From Stutzerimonas urumqiensis (lineage in GTDB: Bacteria; Pseudomonadota; Gammaproteobacteria; Pseudomonadales; Pseudomonadaceae), in NCBI RefSeq assembly GCF_003640395.1, contig NZ_RBZQ01000004.1, forward strand, positions 434,001 through 498,000: a stretch of 64,000 nt of DNA. Direction: 5' to 3'. Under the pieces are notes generated by a model. That model was not told the DNA's origin. It saw only the letters and a program-made list of their open reading frames with translations, and did not search any database. A program made the translations under genes and the position numbers. Shown piece by piece: positions 8,728 to 17,398 of this stretch. The stretch's first letter is position 1. Each line of letters begins with the position of its first letter.

Positions 8728-11297
8728 CAGAGGGCCTCCTCGGCTACGGGAATCAGGTGAAGTTCGGAGGCGCGTACCGGCCGACGCTGGCCGCGCTCCT
8801 TGACGAAATGAACATCCGGGTCACCGCGCTCGTCGTTGACGAAGGTGCGGAAGCGCTTGAGCTTTTCCGGGTCCTTGAGGGCGTTGGCCCACTCGCATTC
8901 GTAACGGTCGACGACCAGCTGCATCTGGGCTTCGAGCTCGGCGCCAAGGCCCAGGCTGTCGTGGACGATCACGTCCTTGAGGTAGTCCAGCCCGCCTTCG
9001 AGCGACTCGCGCCAGACCGAGGTGCGCTGCAACTTGTCGGCGGTGCGCACGTAGAACATCAGGAAGCGGTCGATGGTGCGCACCAGCGTCTCGTCATCGA
9101 GGTCGGTGGCCAGCAGCTCGGCGTGGCGCGGGCGCATGCCGCCGTTGCCGGCCACGTAGAGGTTCCAGCCCTTGTCGGTGGCGATCACGCCGATGTCCTT
9201 GCTCTGCGCCTCGGCGCATTCGCGGGTGCAGCCGGAGACGCCGAACTTAATCTTGTGCGGCGAGCGCAGGCCCTTGTAGCGGTCTTCCAGGCGCAGCGCC
9301 ATGCCGACGCTGTCCTGCACGCCATAGCGGCACCAGGTGCTGCCGACGCAGGACTTCACCGTGCGCAGGCTCTTGCCGTAGGCATGGCCCGTCTCGAAGC
9401 CGGCGTCGATCAGCTCGCCCCAGATGTCCGGCAGCTCATGCAGCTGGGCCCCGAACAGGTCGATGCGCTGGCCGCCGGTGATCTTGGTGTAGAGGTCGTA
9501 TTTCTTCGCCACCTGGCCGAGCACGATCAGCTTGTCCGGGGTGATTTCCCCACCGGCGATGCGCGGCACGATGGAGTAGGTGCCGTTCTTCTGCATGTTC
9601 GCCATGAAGGTGTCGTTGGTGTCCTGCAGCGGGATCAGCAGCGGGTCGGTGATCGGCTTGTTCCAGCAGGAGGCGAGGATCGAGCCCACCGCCGGCTTGC
9701 AGATATCGCAGCCGACATGCCCGCGGCCGTGCTTGGCGAGCAGCGCCTCGAAGGTCTGGATGCCCTCGACGCGGACGATGCCGTACAGCTCCTGGCGGGT
9801 GTAGGCGAAGTGTTCGCAGAGGCTCTTGTCGACGGCCACGCCCCGCGCCGCCAGTTCGTGTTCGAAGACCTGCTTGAGCAGCGCCGAGCAGCCGCCGCAG
9901 CCGGTGCCGGCCTTGGTCGCGGCCTTCAGCTCGCCGAGGTCGGTCACACCCGCGTCGATCTGGCAGCACACCGCGCCCTTGCTGACGTTGTGGCAGGAGC
10001 AGATGGTCGCCGTGTCGGGCAGCGCATCGGCACCCAGCGCCGGGGCGCCCTCGCCCGCCGGCAGGATCAGCCCCGACGGCTCGGCCGGCAGCTTGATGCC
10101 GTTCTGCGCGTATTGCAGCAGGGTGTCGTAGTAGCTGTTGTCGCCGACCAGCACGGCGCCGATCACGGTCTTGCCGTCCGGCGAGACCACCAGCCGGCGG
10201 TAGCTCGCGGTGGCCTCGTCGATGAAGCGATAGCTCTTGCTGCCGGGCGTGGCACCGTGGGCGTCGCCGATCGAGCCGACATCCACACCGAGCAGCTTGA
10301 GCTTCGTCGACATGTCGGCACCAGTGAACGGCGTGTGCGCCTCGCCGGCCAGCTGCGCGGCGACCGTGCGGGCCATGGTGTAGCCCGGCGCGACCAGGCC
10401 GAACACGCTGCCGTTCCAGGCCGCGCATTCGCCGATGGCGAAGATCGCCGGGTCCGAGGTGCGGCAGTCGTTGTCGACCACCACGCCGCCGCGGGCGCCG
10501 ACGTCCAGCCCGCAGCGGCGGGCGAGCGCGTCCTGCGGGCGGATGCCGGCGGAGAAGACGATCAGATCGGTCTCGAGGAAGTCGCCGTCCTGGAAAGCCA
10601 TCCGGTAGGCGTATTCCTCGCCGACGATGATCTCCTGGGTGGCGCGCGACAGGTGCACGCCGACGCCCAGCGCCTCGATGCGCGCCTTCAGCGCCGCGCC
10701 GCCCTGCTCGTCGAGCTGCACCGGCATCAGCCGTGGGGCGAACTCGACCACGTGGGCTTCGAGGCCCAGCGACTTGAGCGCGTTGGCCGCTTCCAGCCCG
10801 AGCAGTCCACCGCCGACCACCACGCCGCGACGGGCGCCGGCCGCGGCGGCGCGGATGCCATCGAGATCATCCAGGGTGCGGTAGACCAGCCGCGCATTGC
10901 CTTCGGCGCCGGCGATCGGCGGCACGAAGGGATAGGAGCCGGTCGCCAGGATCAGCCGGTCGTAGGGTTGGCGGCCCGCGGTGGTGATCACTTCGCGGCG
11001 GTCGCGATCGATGTCGATCACCTGCACGCCAAGGTGCGCCTGCACGCCGTGGCGGGCGTAGTAGTCGGCCTCGCACAGGGCGAGCGACTCGGCGTCGCGG
11101 CCACCGAAGTATTCGGAGAGGTGCACACGGTCGTAGGCGCGCTGGCGCTCTTCGCCGTAGACGTGAATCTCGTGCAGCCCCAGGGTGCCACGCCCGAGCA
11201 GGCGCTCGACCAGCTGCTCGACGCAGTGATGGCCGACCATGCCGTTGCCGACGATGACCAATCGTTCGCTCTTGATCGGGGTGACGATGGAGTTCAT
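8727..11297 (-). CDS. nirB: Nitrite reductase (NADH) large subunit, siroheme/4Fe-4S
   Basis: This 856-residue enzyme has an N-terminal FAD/NAD(P) pyridine nucleotide-disulfide domain (VIVGNGMVGHH). A BFD-like [2Fe-2S] region follows (CSCHNVSKG then CGGCSALL). The C-terminal nitrite/sulfite reductase domain has the siroheme and 4Fe-4S cysteines in CVGSTWC and GCTRECAEAQSKDIG. It reduces nitrite to ammonium using NADH. The start MNSIVT at 11297 follows an AGAGG ribosome site; the longer frame runs through the leader terminator and is not credible. Expression is predicted to need a sigma-54 type promoter and antitermination in the leader (see 11341-11486). The assimilatory nitrate reductase gene is not in this window. 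Confidence 0.95.
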   Translation of the reverse strand: MNSIVTPIKSERLVIVGNGMVGHHCVEQLVERLLGRGTLGLHEIHVYGEERQRAYDRVHLSEYFGGRDAESLALCEADYYARHGVQAHLGVQVIDIDRDRREVITTAGRQPYDRLILATGSYPFVPPIAGAEGNARLVYRTLDDLDGIRAAAAGARRGVVVGGGLLGLEAANALKSLGLEAHVVEFAPRLMPVQLDEQGGAALKARIEALGVGVHLSRATQEIIVGEEYAYRMAFQDGDFLETDLIVFSAGIRPQDALARRCGLDVGARGGVVVDNDCRTSDPAIFAIGECAAWNGSVFGLVAPGYTMARTVAAQLAGEAHTPFTGADMSTKLKLLGVDVGSIGDAHGATPGSKSYRFIDEATASYRRLVVSPDGKTVIGAVLVGDNSYYDTLLQYAQNGIKLPAEPSGLILPAGEGAPALGADALPDTATICSCHNVSKGAVCCQIDAGVTDLGELKAATKAGTGCGGCSALLKQVFEHELAARGVAVDKSLCEHFAYTRQELYGIVRVEGIQTFEALLAKHGRGHVGCDICKPAVGSILASCWNKPITDPLLIPLQDTNDTFMANMQKNGTYSIVPRIAGGEITPDKLIVLGQVAKKYDLYTKITGGQRIDLFGAQLHELPDIWGELIDAGFETGHAYGKSLRTVKSCVGSTWCRYGVQDSVGMALRLEDRYKGLRSPHKIKFGVSGCTRECAEAQSKDIGVIATDKGWNLYVAGNGGMRPRHAELLATDLDDETLVRTIDRFLMFYVRTADKLQRTSVWRESLEGGLDYLKDVIVHDSLGLGAELEAQMQLVVDRYECEWANALKDPEKLKRFRTFVNDERGDPDVHFVKERGQRRPVRASELHLIPVAEEAL

Positions 11298-11340
11298 GCC
11301 TGTACCTCTGTGCAAACGGCCGTGCGGTTGTCTGCCGGCC

Positions 11341-11381
11341 AAAAAAAAGGCGCCCGGAGCCATCGAGTGGCTCCAGGCGCC
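11341..11381 (-). terminator. Intrinsic terminator in the nirB leader (attenuator)
   Basis: Read on the minus strand, GGCGCC-T-GGAGCCA pairs across the loop CTCGA with TGGCTCC-G-GGCGCC, followed by eight T. This is a strong rho-independent terminator only about 44 bp before the nirB start codon and downstream of the sigma-54 type promoter. It would stop transcription before nirB unless antiterminated. Confidence 0.9.
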
Positions 11382-11403
11382 TTTGCCTGGTGTTCGTGTC
11401 GCG

Positions 11404-11452
11404 GCCGTGCAGTCGGCATCGCGTTCGTCCTGTCGTGATCGCCGTTGACCAC
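11404..11452 (-). ncRNA. ANTAR-type two-hairpin antiterminator RNA in the nirB leader
   Basis: On the minus strand, hairpin 1 (11452-11435) is GTGGTC-AACGGC-GATCAC and hairpin 2 (11417-11404) is GCCG-ACTGCA-CGGC. Both have six-base loops with A at position 1 and G at position 4, the defining pattern recognised by ANTAR proteins such as NasT/NasR. They lie between a sigma-54 type promoter and an intrinsic terminator, as in known NasT-controlled nitrate/nitrite leaders. Hairpin 1 has one G-U pair. The nasT gene itself is not in the window. Confidence 0.8.
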
Positions 11453-11469
11453 AGGGACGCCAGGGCTTT

Positions 11470-11486
11470 TGCAGGCGGCGTGCCAA
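11470..11486 (-). promoter_or_regulatory. Sigma-54 (-24/-12) promoter for nirBD
   Basis: On the minus strand, TTGGCACGCCGCCTGCA has the invariant GG and GC separated by 10 bases and a full TGGCACG at -24; only the first T of the -12 TTGC is changed to C. The predicted start site is near 11459, six or seven bases before the first ANTAR hairpin. It implies nitrogen control through RpoN/NtrC. Confidence 0.72.
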
Positions 11487-11803
11487 CACGCTCGATCAGC
11501 GCGATCAAAACGGGTCGCATGCCGCAAAGCCGCGTGTCAGCTGGGCTCCAGACCGAGCAGGGCATGCCTGCCGCACCGACTGAGTGCGCTTCGCCAAGGC
11601 CATCACGCCGGGCGCCTTCGATCCACAAAGGTGCACGCGCCGTTCGGCTGTCCCATTCTTAGGGCACGCTCGCGGGGCGACGATGTTGAACCTGCACGGC
11701 TATCGACGACTCAAGCCGCCATCACAACGCTCAGGAACGCCCTCATGCCATCACCCGAACACTCGCTGCCTCGCCACCCCGGATGCCGCCCGGCAGGTGG
11801 CTC

Positions 11804-12652
11804 ATGCTGAGCCTGGACCTCGGCCCGCTGGCGCTGGGCGTACCGCAGGCGATCCTGCTCGGCAGCCTGTTGCTGGCCGTCGCGGTTGGCTGGTGGCTCG
11901 GCCGCGCGCAAGGCGTCAACCCGGAGGGTCGGCTGTTCGCCCTGCTCGTGGTCGCGGTGGTCATCGCCCGCCTCGTCTTCGTCCTGGCGTATGCGGAGGA
12001 ATACGAGAGCGCACCCTGGCAGGTGCTGGACATTCGTGACGGCGGCTTCGTGCCCTGGCCGGGCATCCTCGCGGCGCTGGCGCTGGCCGGGTGGTGGTCG
12101 TGGCGGCGGCCGCGTCTGCGCAGACCGCTCGGCGCGGGACTGACCATCGGCCTGGCCGCCTGGGTCGGCGCGAGCTACCTCTGGCATACGAGCGAGTCGG
12201 ACAACCGCCTGCCGCCGCTGGTGCTGCATGACGCGCAGGGCGTGCCTGTCGAACTGGAGGACCACCTGGGCAAACCCCTGGTAATCAACCTGTGGGCGAC
12301 CTGGTGCCCGCCGTGTCGACGCGAAATGCCGGTGCTCGCCGAATTCCAGCGGCGTGCGCCCGAGGTGACCTTCCTGTTCGTCAACGAGGGCGAACCGCCG
12401 CAGACCGTCCAGGCCTACCTGGCCAAGGAAGGCCTGGCGCTGGATAACCTGCTGCTGGACGCCGATTCGCAGCTCGGCCAGGCGGTCGGCTCGCATGCCC
12501 TGCCGACCACCCTGTTCTACGACGCCGACGGCCGACGCCTGGGCGTGCACCTGGGCGAGTTTTCCCGCGCCAGCCTGGCCGCGACCCTGCTGTCGCTGGA
12601 CATGCTCGAGCGCCTGCCAACCGGAGACGCCGCGATCGTGGATCGACCTTGA
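11804..12652 (+). CDS. Membrane-anchored TlpA/DsbE-type thioredoxin protein
   Basis: The 282-residue protein begins with about four hydrophobic helices (residues 5-135) that resemble prolipoprotein diacylglyceryl transferase-like membrane segments. A periplasmic thioredoxin-fold domain follows, with the redox motif WATWCPPCRREMP (about residue 170) and the cis-Pro region ALPTTLF. It should reduce disulfides in the periplasm, for example in cytochrome c maturation or thiol repair. ATG 11804 is preferred over 11783 because a CAGGTGG ribosome site precedes it. It does not belong to a ccm operon, so the client is unknown. Confidence 0.8.
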   Translation: MLSLDLGPLALGVPQAILLGSLLLAVAVGWWLGRAQGVNPEGRLFALLVVAVVIARLVFVLAYAEEYESAPWQVLDIRDGGFVPWPGILAALALAGWWSWRRPRLRRPLGAGLTIGLAAWVGASYLWHTSESDNRLPPLVLHDAQGVPVELEDHLGKPLVINLWATWCPPCRREMPVLAEFQRRAPEVTFLFVNEGEPPQTVQAYLAKEGLALDNLLLDADSQLGQAVGSHALPTTLFYDADGRRLGVHLGEFSRASLAATLLSLDMLERLPTGDAAIVDRP

Positions 12653-12702
12653 CTTGGCGCGGTCAACGTCTGGTGCGCCATAAAGCAAGGAGTGGGTTTT
12701 CG

Positions 12703-13671
12703 ATGCGTCGCAATGTCTACGACCGGCTATATCGCCACGTCTGGCATGGCCTATGGGCTGTCGCCCTCCTATTGGCCAGTGCCAGCCTGGCGGTAGCCTC
12801 GGCGTCAGAGCGTTCTGACGCGCAGGCGACTCGGATAGACATCCTCCGCGACCTGCCCTACGCCGGCACCGACAACCCTCGCCAGCAGCTCGACCTCTAC
12901 CGGCCGCGCGACCGCTCCGAAGCGGCGCTGCCGGTGCTGATCTACCTGCATGGCGGCGCCTGGTGGCAGGGCAACAAGGGCGCCGGCGCCGCCCACTTGC
13001 CGCGCTTCGTCGCCAGCGGAGATTTCGCCGGCGTGTCGGTCGGGTACCGACTCACCGACGAGGCGAGCTGGCCGGCCCAACTGCACGACGCCAAGGCGGC
13101 GGTGCGCTGGGTCAAGGCCAACGCCGATCGCTATGGGCTGGACGCGCAAAGGATCGCCGTGTGGGGCCACAGTGCCGGAGGTCACCTCGCGCTGATGCTC
13201 GGCCTGACCGGCGACGAACCGACGCTTGCCGGCAGCCTCGGACCGCATGATGCGTTCGGCACCGAGGTCCAGGCGGTGCTCAACTTCTACGGCATCGTCG
13301 CGATCCCGGCGCTGGCGGGCCAACCGGGTTACGGCACGCGCGACAGCCCCGACGGCCCGGAGGCGAGGTTGCTCGGCGCACCGGTGGTCGAGGTGCCGGC
13401 GCTCGCCAGGGCGGCCTCGCCGATCAGCTGGATCAGCGCGAACGATCCGCCGGTGCTGACCTTCCACGGCACCGAAGACGCCGCCGTGCCCTACCAGCAG
13501 GCCGTGCGACTGGACCGCGCGCTGCGCAAGGCCGGCGTGCCCAGCTACTTCATCACCGTGCCGGATGCAGGCCACGGTGATTTCCCGGACGGCGTGCTGG
13601 AACGCACCCGCCAGTTTCTCGACAAGGTACTGCTCGGTCGGGACGTGCCCTTCCCGCCCGCTCCGCTCTGA
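12703..13671 (+). CDS. Exported alpha/beta-hydrolase (BD-FAE/esterase-lipase type)
   Basis: This 322-residue hydrolase has a signal-peptide-like N-terminus (hydrophobic about residues 18-32, AVASA cleavage region). It carries the HGGAWW oxyanion motif (about residue 85), the nucleophile elbow GHSAGGH (about residue 155), and late Asp (FHGTEDAAVP) and His (DAGHGDF) positions. It should hydrolyse small carboxyl esters in the periplasm or outside the cell. The start ATG 12703 follows AAGGAGTGGG. The substrate cannot be named from sequence. Confidence 0.82.
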   Translation: MRRNVYDRLYRHVWHGLWAVALLLASASLAVASASERSDAQATRIDILRDLPYAGTDNPRQQLDLYRPRDRSEAALPVLIYLHGGAWWQGNKGAGAAHLPRFVASGDFAGVSVGYRLTDEASWPAQLHDAKAAVRWVKANADRYGLDAQRIAVWGHSAGGHLALMLGLTGDEPTLAGSLGPHDAFGTEVQAVLNFYGIVAIPALAGQPGYGTRDSPDGPEARLLGAPVVEVPALARAASPISWISANDPPVLTFHGTEDAAVPYQQAVRLDRALRKAGVPSYFITVPDAGHGDFPDGVLERTRQFLDKVLLGRDVPFPPAPL

Positions 13672-13700
13672 CCCCAGCCCATCCCTCCGAAGGAGCCCAC

Positions 13701-14738
13701 ATGAGCCAGACAACCGACACCAACCGCAGCATCCGTCTCGCCGCGCGACCACAGGGTGCGCCCACGCCAGAGAACTTCCGGCTCGAAACCGCCCCCGTGC
13801 CGACGCCCGCCGACGGCCAGGTGCTGCTGCGCACCGTCTACCTGTCGCTCGATCCGTACATGCGCGGCCGCATGAGCGACGCCCCCTCCTACGCCGAGCC
13901 GGTCGCGGTCGATGACGTGATGTGCGGCGCGACCGTGTGCCGGGTCGCGCAGTCGCGTCATCCCGACTACCGCGAGGGCGACTGGGTGCTGGCTTACACC
14001 GGCTGGCAGGACTATGCGCTGTCGGACGGTCAGGGCTTGCAGAAGCTCGCCGACGACATGGCGCACCCCTCGCATGCGCTCGGTATCCTCGGCATGCCGG
14101 GCTTCACGGCGTACATGGGCCTGCTGGACATCGGCGCGCCACAGACGGGCGAGACGCTGGTGGTGGCCGCCGCGACCGGTCCGGTCGGCGCCACGGTCGG
14201 GCAGATCGGCAAGCTCAAGGGCTGCCGCGTGGTGGGGATCGCCGGTGGCGAGGAAAAGTGCCGTCATGCGGTCGAGACGCTCGGCTTCGACGCCTGCCTC
14301 GATCATCACCGCGACGACCTTGCCCAGGCACTGGCGCAGGCCTGCCCCCAGGGGATCGACATTTATTACGAGAACGTCGGCGGCAAGGTGTTCGATGCGG
14401 TGATGCCCTTGCTCAACGCCCGTGCACGCATCCCCGTCTGCGGCGTGATCGCGCACTACAATGCCACCTCGCTGCCCGATGGGCCGGACCGCCTGCCGAT
14501 GCTCGAAGGCCTCATCCTGCGCAAGCGCCTGCGCATGCAGGGCTTCATCATCTGGAACGACTACGGGCACCGCTACGACGAGTTCTACCGCGACATGAGC
14601 GCCTGGTACGCCGAAGGCCGGATCAAGTACCGCGAGCAGATCGTCAAAGGGTTGGAAAACGCGCCGCAAGCCTTCATCGGCCTGCTCGAAGGCAAGAACT
14701 TCGGCAAGCTGGTGATCCAGGTCGGCGAGCCGGCGTGA
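13701..14738 (+). CDS. NADP-dependent MDR oxidoreductase (CurA / leukotriene B4 dehydrogenase-like)
   Basis: This 345-residue zinc-free medium-chain dehydrogenase shows the family features LSLDPYMRGRM near the N-terminus, a nucleotide-binding AATGPVGATVGQIGKLKG (about residue 155), YYENVGGKVFDAV, and the C-terminal GKNFGKLVIQVG. Members reduce activated C=C bonds (2-alkenals, curcumin, prostaglandin-like compounds) with NADPH in the cytoplasm. The start lies 8 bp after an AAGGAG ribosome site. It follows the esterase by 29 bp and may share its transcript. Confidence 0.85.
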   Translation: MSQTTDTNRSIRLAARPQGAPTPENFRLETAPVPTPADGQVLLRTVYLSLDPYMRGRMSDAPSYAEPVAVDDVMCGATVCRVAQSRHPDYREGDWVLAYTGWQDYALSDGQGLQKLADDMAHPSHALGILGMPGFTAYMGLLDIGAPQTGETLVVAAATGPVGATVGQIGKLKGCRVVGIAGGEEKCRHAVETLGFDACLDHHRDDLAQALAQACPQGIDIYYENVGGKVFDAVMPLLNARARIPVCGVIAHYNATSLPDGPDRLPMLEGLILRKRLRMQGFIIWNDYGHRYDEFYRDMSAWYAEGRIKYREQIVKGLENAPQAFIGLLEGKNFGKLVIQVGEPA

Positions 14739-14748
14739 CGCCCCGCCG

Positions 14749-14937
14749 TCAGTCGTCGTAGTTGTGCTCGGGGCGCGTCCCGTAGTGGACGTACTCCTTG
14801 GCCTCGGTGAGCTGGTCGCAGCGCTTGACCACCTCACCGGCCTGGCGCACTTCGTAGTACGGGTCGCTCATCGACGCGTCCTGCCAGCATTCGTAGACGT
14901 AGAAGCCATTGCCGCTGGTGACGATTTTCTCGCTCAT
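14749..14937 (-). CDS. Small hypothetical protein, 62 residues
   Basis: This short soluble protein is rich in Tyr, Asp and Glu (FYVYECWQDAS, HYGTRPEHNYDD). The frame extends to 15021, but MSEKIV at 14937 follows an AAGGA site and starts the well-composed region. It converges on the MDR oxidoreductase with an 11-bp gap. I do not recognise the family; it may be a conserved pseudomonad protein of unknown function. Confidence 0.6.
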   Translation of the reverse strand: MSEKIVTSGNGFYVYECWQDASMSDPYYEVRQAGEVVKRCDQLTEAKEYVHYGTRPEHNYDD

Positions 14938-15085
14938 GGGAAAGTCCTTGAGGGTGCCTGCACCCGGCTGCCGACCCGCCCCGGTTCGAGGCGGATCTTC
15001 CCTCAACAGACCGGCGTGCACCGGCGCGGTTCGCAGGCATCGCCATCACATGACGCAACGCGGCGACCGGCGGCCTCGCACTGCC

Positions 15086-15901
15086 TCAAGAGGCCGGCTC
15101 GCCGGCCTGGCGCGCCTTCTGGCGCTCGAGGAAATCGACCTTCCACTGCTCCATGCCCAGGTACGCCGGGTCGACCTGGAGGCCGTGGCGCGTCTTGAGC
15201 TGCTCGACCGAGGCCGCGTTCTCGCTCAGGAAGCGGTTGAAGGCGGCGACCAGTTCCGGATGGCGCACGGTCGACAGGTGATAGGTCGAGCGCGTGTGCG
15301 GCAGGTCCGGATCGAACACCAGGGCACCCGGCCGGGCGCGGATGTTGTCGAGGTAATACGTCGCCACGACCACGTTGTAATAGGCGCCGTCGGTGTCCTT
15401 GAGCAATGCCTGGCGAATCATCTGTTCGATGTCCTCACCGGGCACCAGCAACGTCTGCCCGGACGACAGCGCCGCCTCGTAGCCGCGCGGCGTCCAGCCA
15501 TCGACCACGGCGAGCCGCTTGAGCTGGTCGGCACCCAGGCCGAGCCGGCGTGGCGCCACCAGCACGCCGTCGACGTAGTCGGCCACCGGCAGGCTGTAGT
15601 GCAGGCTGTGGCCGGCCTTGGCGTCGCTCGCCCAGCTCGCGTTGTCGGGGTACTTCAGATCGATCTCGCCGGCCAGCAACGCCGGCAGCAGCGCCTCGGC
15701 GGGCATGGGTCGAAAGGTCAGCTCCACCCCTTCAACCGCGGCGAACAGGTCCAGCACGTCACGTGCATAGCCGTGGTAACGCCCCTGCTCGTCAACGCTG
15801 TAATGCGGAAGGAACGACGCCTGTTCGACCCCGACCACGATAGGCCGGGCGAACGCGGAAACGCTGGCGAGAAGGGACAAGGCGGCAATCAGGTACTTCA
15901 T
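15086..15901 (-). CDS. Periplasmic solute-binding protein, family 3
   Basis: This 271-residue protein has a signal peptide (residues 1-18, LLASVSAFA). The fold is that of family-3 amino-acid-type binding proteins: VVGVEQASFLPHYSVDEQGRYHGYARDVLD at the start and the DLKYPDN lobe. It has no adjacent permease or ATPase genes, so it may be an orphan receptor or sensor partner rather than part of a local ABC transporter. The ligand is unknown. It is transcribed away from the 79-residue gene at 15993 and lies upstream of the small gene at 14749 on the same strand. Confidence 0.75.
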   Translation of the reverse strand: MKYLIAALSLLASVSAFARPIVVGVEQASFLPHYSVDEQGRYHGYARDVLDLFAAVEGVELTFRPMPAEALLPALLAGEIDLKYPDNASWASDAKAGHSLHYSLPVADYVDGVLVAPRRLGLGADQLKRLAVVDGWTPRGYEAALSSGQTLLVPGEDIEQMIRQALLKDTDGAYYNVVVATYYLDNIRARPGALVFDPDLPHTRSTYHLSTVRHPELVAAFNRFLSENAASVEQLKTRHGLQVDPAYLGMEQWKVDFLERQKARQAGEPAS

Positions 15902-15992
15902 GGCTCACATCCTGTGCAGGTGACGTCGATGCACGCATGAGTACCGGATTTCCACTACTTTGTATACATATCAGATATTTTTCTGTGGCCAA

Positions 15993-16232
15993 TCACTCCT
16001 TGGACAGCCGGATATCGGTGATGCCCAGTATCTCGGCCTGCCGCAGCAGTTCTTCGTCTGTGGCATCCGGCTCGGGCAGCACGAGGTTGTTCTCGGCGTC
16101 GGCTAAATGCCGCTCGATGAGCTGGCGCGCCGCCTCGCCCGGCGTCAGCGGGCCTTCACCGGACTGGATGACATGCTCGCGCGGATCCTGCTGGTAACGG
16201 TATTCGACGCGGCGGGTACGAAGGTCTGTCAT
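15993..16232 (-). CDS. Small hypothetical protein, 79 residues
   Basis: This acidic, helix-prone protein has a basic N-terminus (MTDLRTRRVEYRYQQDP) and an acidic C-terminal half ending ITDIRLSKE. The upstream part of the frame to 16376 has low-complexity coding and is not used; the ATG at 16232 follows AGGAGAGC. No family is recognised. It lies divergently from the oxidase operon, 167 bp upstream of coxB. Confidence 0.55.
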   Translation of the reverse strand: MTDLRTRRVEYRYQQDPREHVIQSGEGPLTPGEAARQLIERHLADAENNLVLPEPDATDEELLRQAEILGITDIRLSKE

Positions 16233-16399
16233 GGGGCTCTCCTGGCTGTGTGGATGCAAACCTGACCGACGAGTCAATCCAGAGGTTCCGCGCATCCGAC
16301 CGGCCGGTCGGCGTCCGTGGCGCAAAGAAACCCGGCGACCGGTAAATTTTTTCGGCCGATGGCGGTCGGACACCATTAGTCACGGACCACGGGTAACGC

Positions 16400-17398
16400 A
16401 TGAAGCCAACCGTCCTCGCCCCGCGCAGCGGCCTGCTCCTCGCGACAGCGATACTCCTTGCGGGGTGCGACGGCCCGCAGTCGGCGCTCGCACCGGCCGG
16501 CGACGGTGCCGAGCGCATCGCCAACCTGTTCTGGTGGATGCTCGGCGGATCGGCGGTCATCTGGACCCTGGTGCTGGGGCTGGCGGCGTACGTCACGCGA
16601 TTCAGCCGGGGCAAGCACAGCCTCGTCGCCTCGCGCTGGCTGATCCTCGGCGGTGGCGTGGTCTTCCCGACCGTCGTGCTCAGTGCGCTACTCATCTACG
16701 GATTGATGCTGATTCCCGCGCTGCGCACGCCGGAAGACGTCGGGATGCGCGTCGAGGTGTCGGGCGAGCAATGGTGGTGGCGCGTGCACTATCCCTCGCC
16801 GGATGGCGGCGGCCCTATCGAACTGGCCAACGAAGTCCGCCTGCCGCTGGGCGAGCGCGTCGCGTTCGATCTGTTGAGCCCTGACGTCATCCATTCCTTC
16901 TGGGTGCCGTCGCTGGCCGGCAAGGTCGACATGATCCCGGGCCGCACCACCGAGCTGATCGTCCAGCCCACGCAGCTCGGTACCTTTCGCGGCGCCTGTG
17001 CCGAATACTGCGGCACCGCCCACGCGCTGATGAATTTCCAGGTGGTGGTGATGGAGCCGGCCGCCTTCGAACGCTGGCTTGCGCACCAGGCAGAACCGGC
17101 CCAGCCGCCACGAAGCGAGATCGCACAGCGCGGGCTCGAATCCTTCCTGGCCAACGGATGCGGCGCCTGCCACGCCATCCGCGGTACCGAGGCCGACGGC
17201 CGCCTCGGCCCCGACCTGACCCACGTCGGCAGCCGCCTCGGGCTGGGCGCCGACGTCCTGCCGAATACCACCGAAGCCTTCGTCCGCTGGATCGGCCATA
17301 CCGACCGGATCAAGCCCGATGTGCGGATGCCCGCCTACGGCATGCTTCCCGACGATGAACTGGCCGCGCTGGCCACCTACCTGAGCGAACTCGAATGA
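16400..17398 (+). CDS. coxB: caa3-type cytochrome c oxidase subunit II, heme c fused
   Basis: This 332-residue subunit has a lipoprotein-like signal (ILLAGC), two membrane helices (about 45-70 and 85-110) and a CuA domain with CAEYCGTAHALM ligands (about residue 205). A C-terminal cytochrome c domain carries CGACH (about residue 254) and an axial Met in DVRMPAYGM. It accepts electrons from soluble cytochrome c and passes them to CuA and subunit I. The fused heme marks the caa3 type. The stop overlaps the subunit I start (ATGA). Confidence 0.92.
   Translation: MKPTVLAPRSGLLLATAILLAGCDGPQSALAPAGDGAERIANLFWWMLGGSAVIWTLVLGLAAYVTRFSRGKHSLVASRWLILGGGVVFPTVVLSALLIYGLMLIPALRTPEDVGMRVEVSGEQWWWRVHYPSPDGGGPIELANEVRLPLGERVAFDLLSPDVIHSFWVPSLAGKVDMIPGRTTELIVQPTQLGTFRGACAEYCGTAHALMNFQVVVMEPAAFERWLAHQAEPAQPPRSEIAQRGLESFLANGCGACHAIRGTEADGRLGPDLTHVGSRLGLGADVLPNTTEAFVRWIGHTDRIKPDVRMPAYGMLPDDELAALATYLSELE

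Noticed and set aside
8757..11438. 893-codon plus-strand frame opposite nirB
   Set aside because: It is a shadow of nirB and runs through the leader terminator; it has no recognisable protein features.
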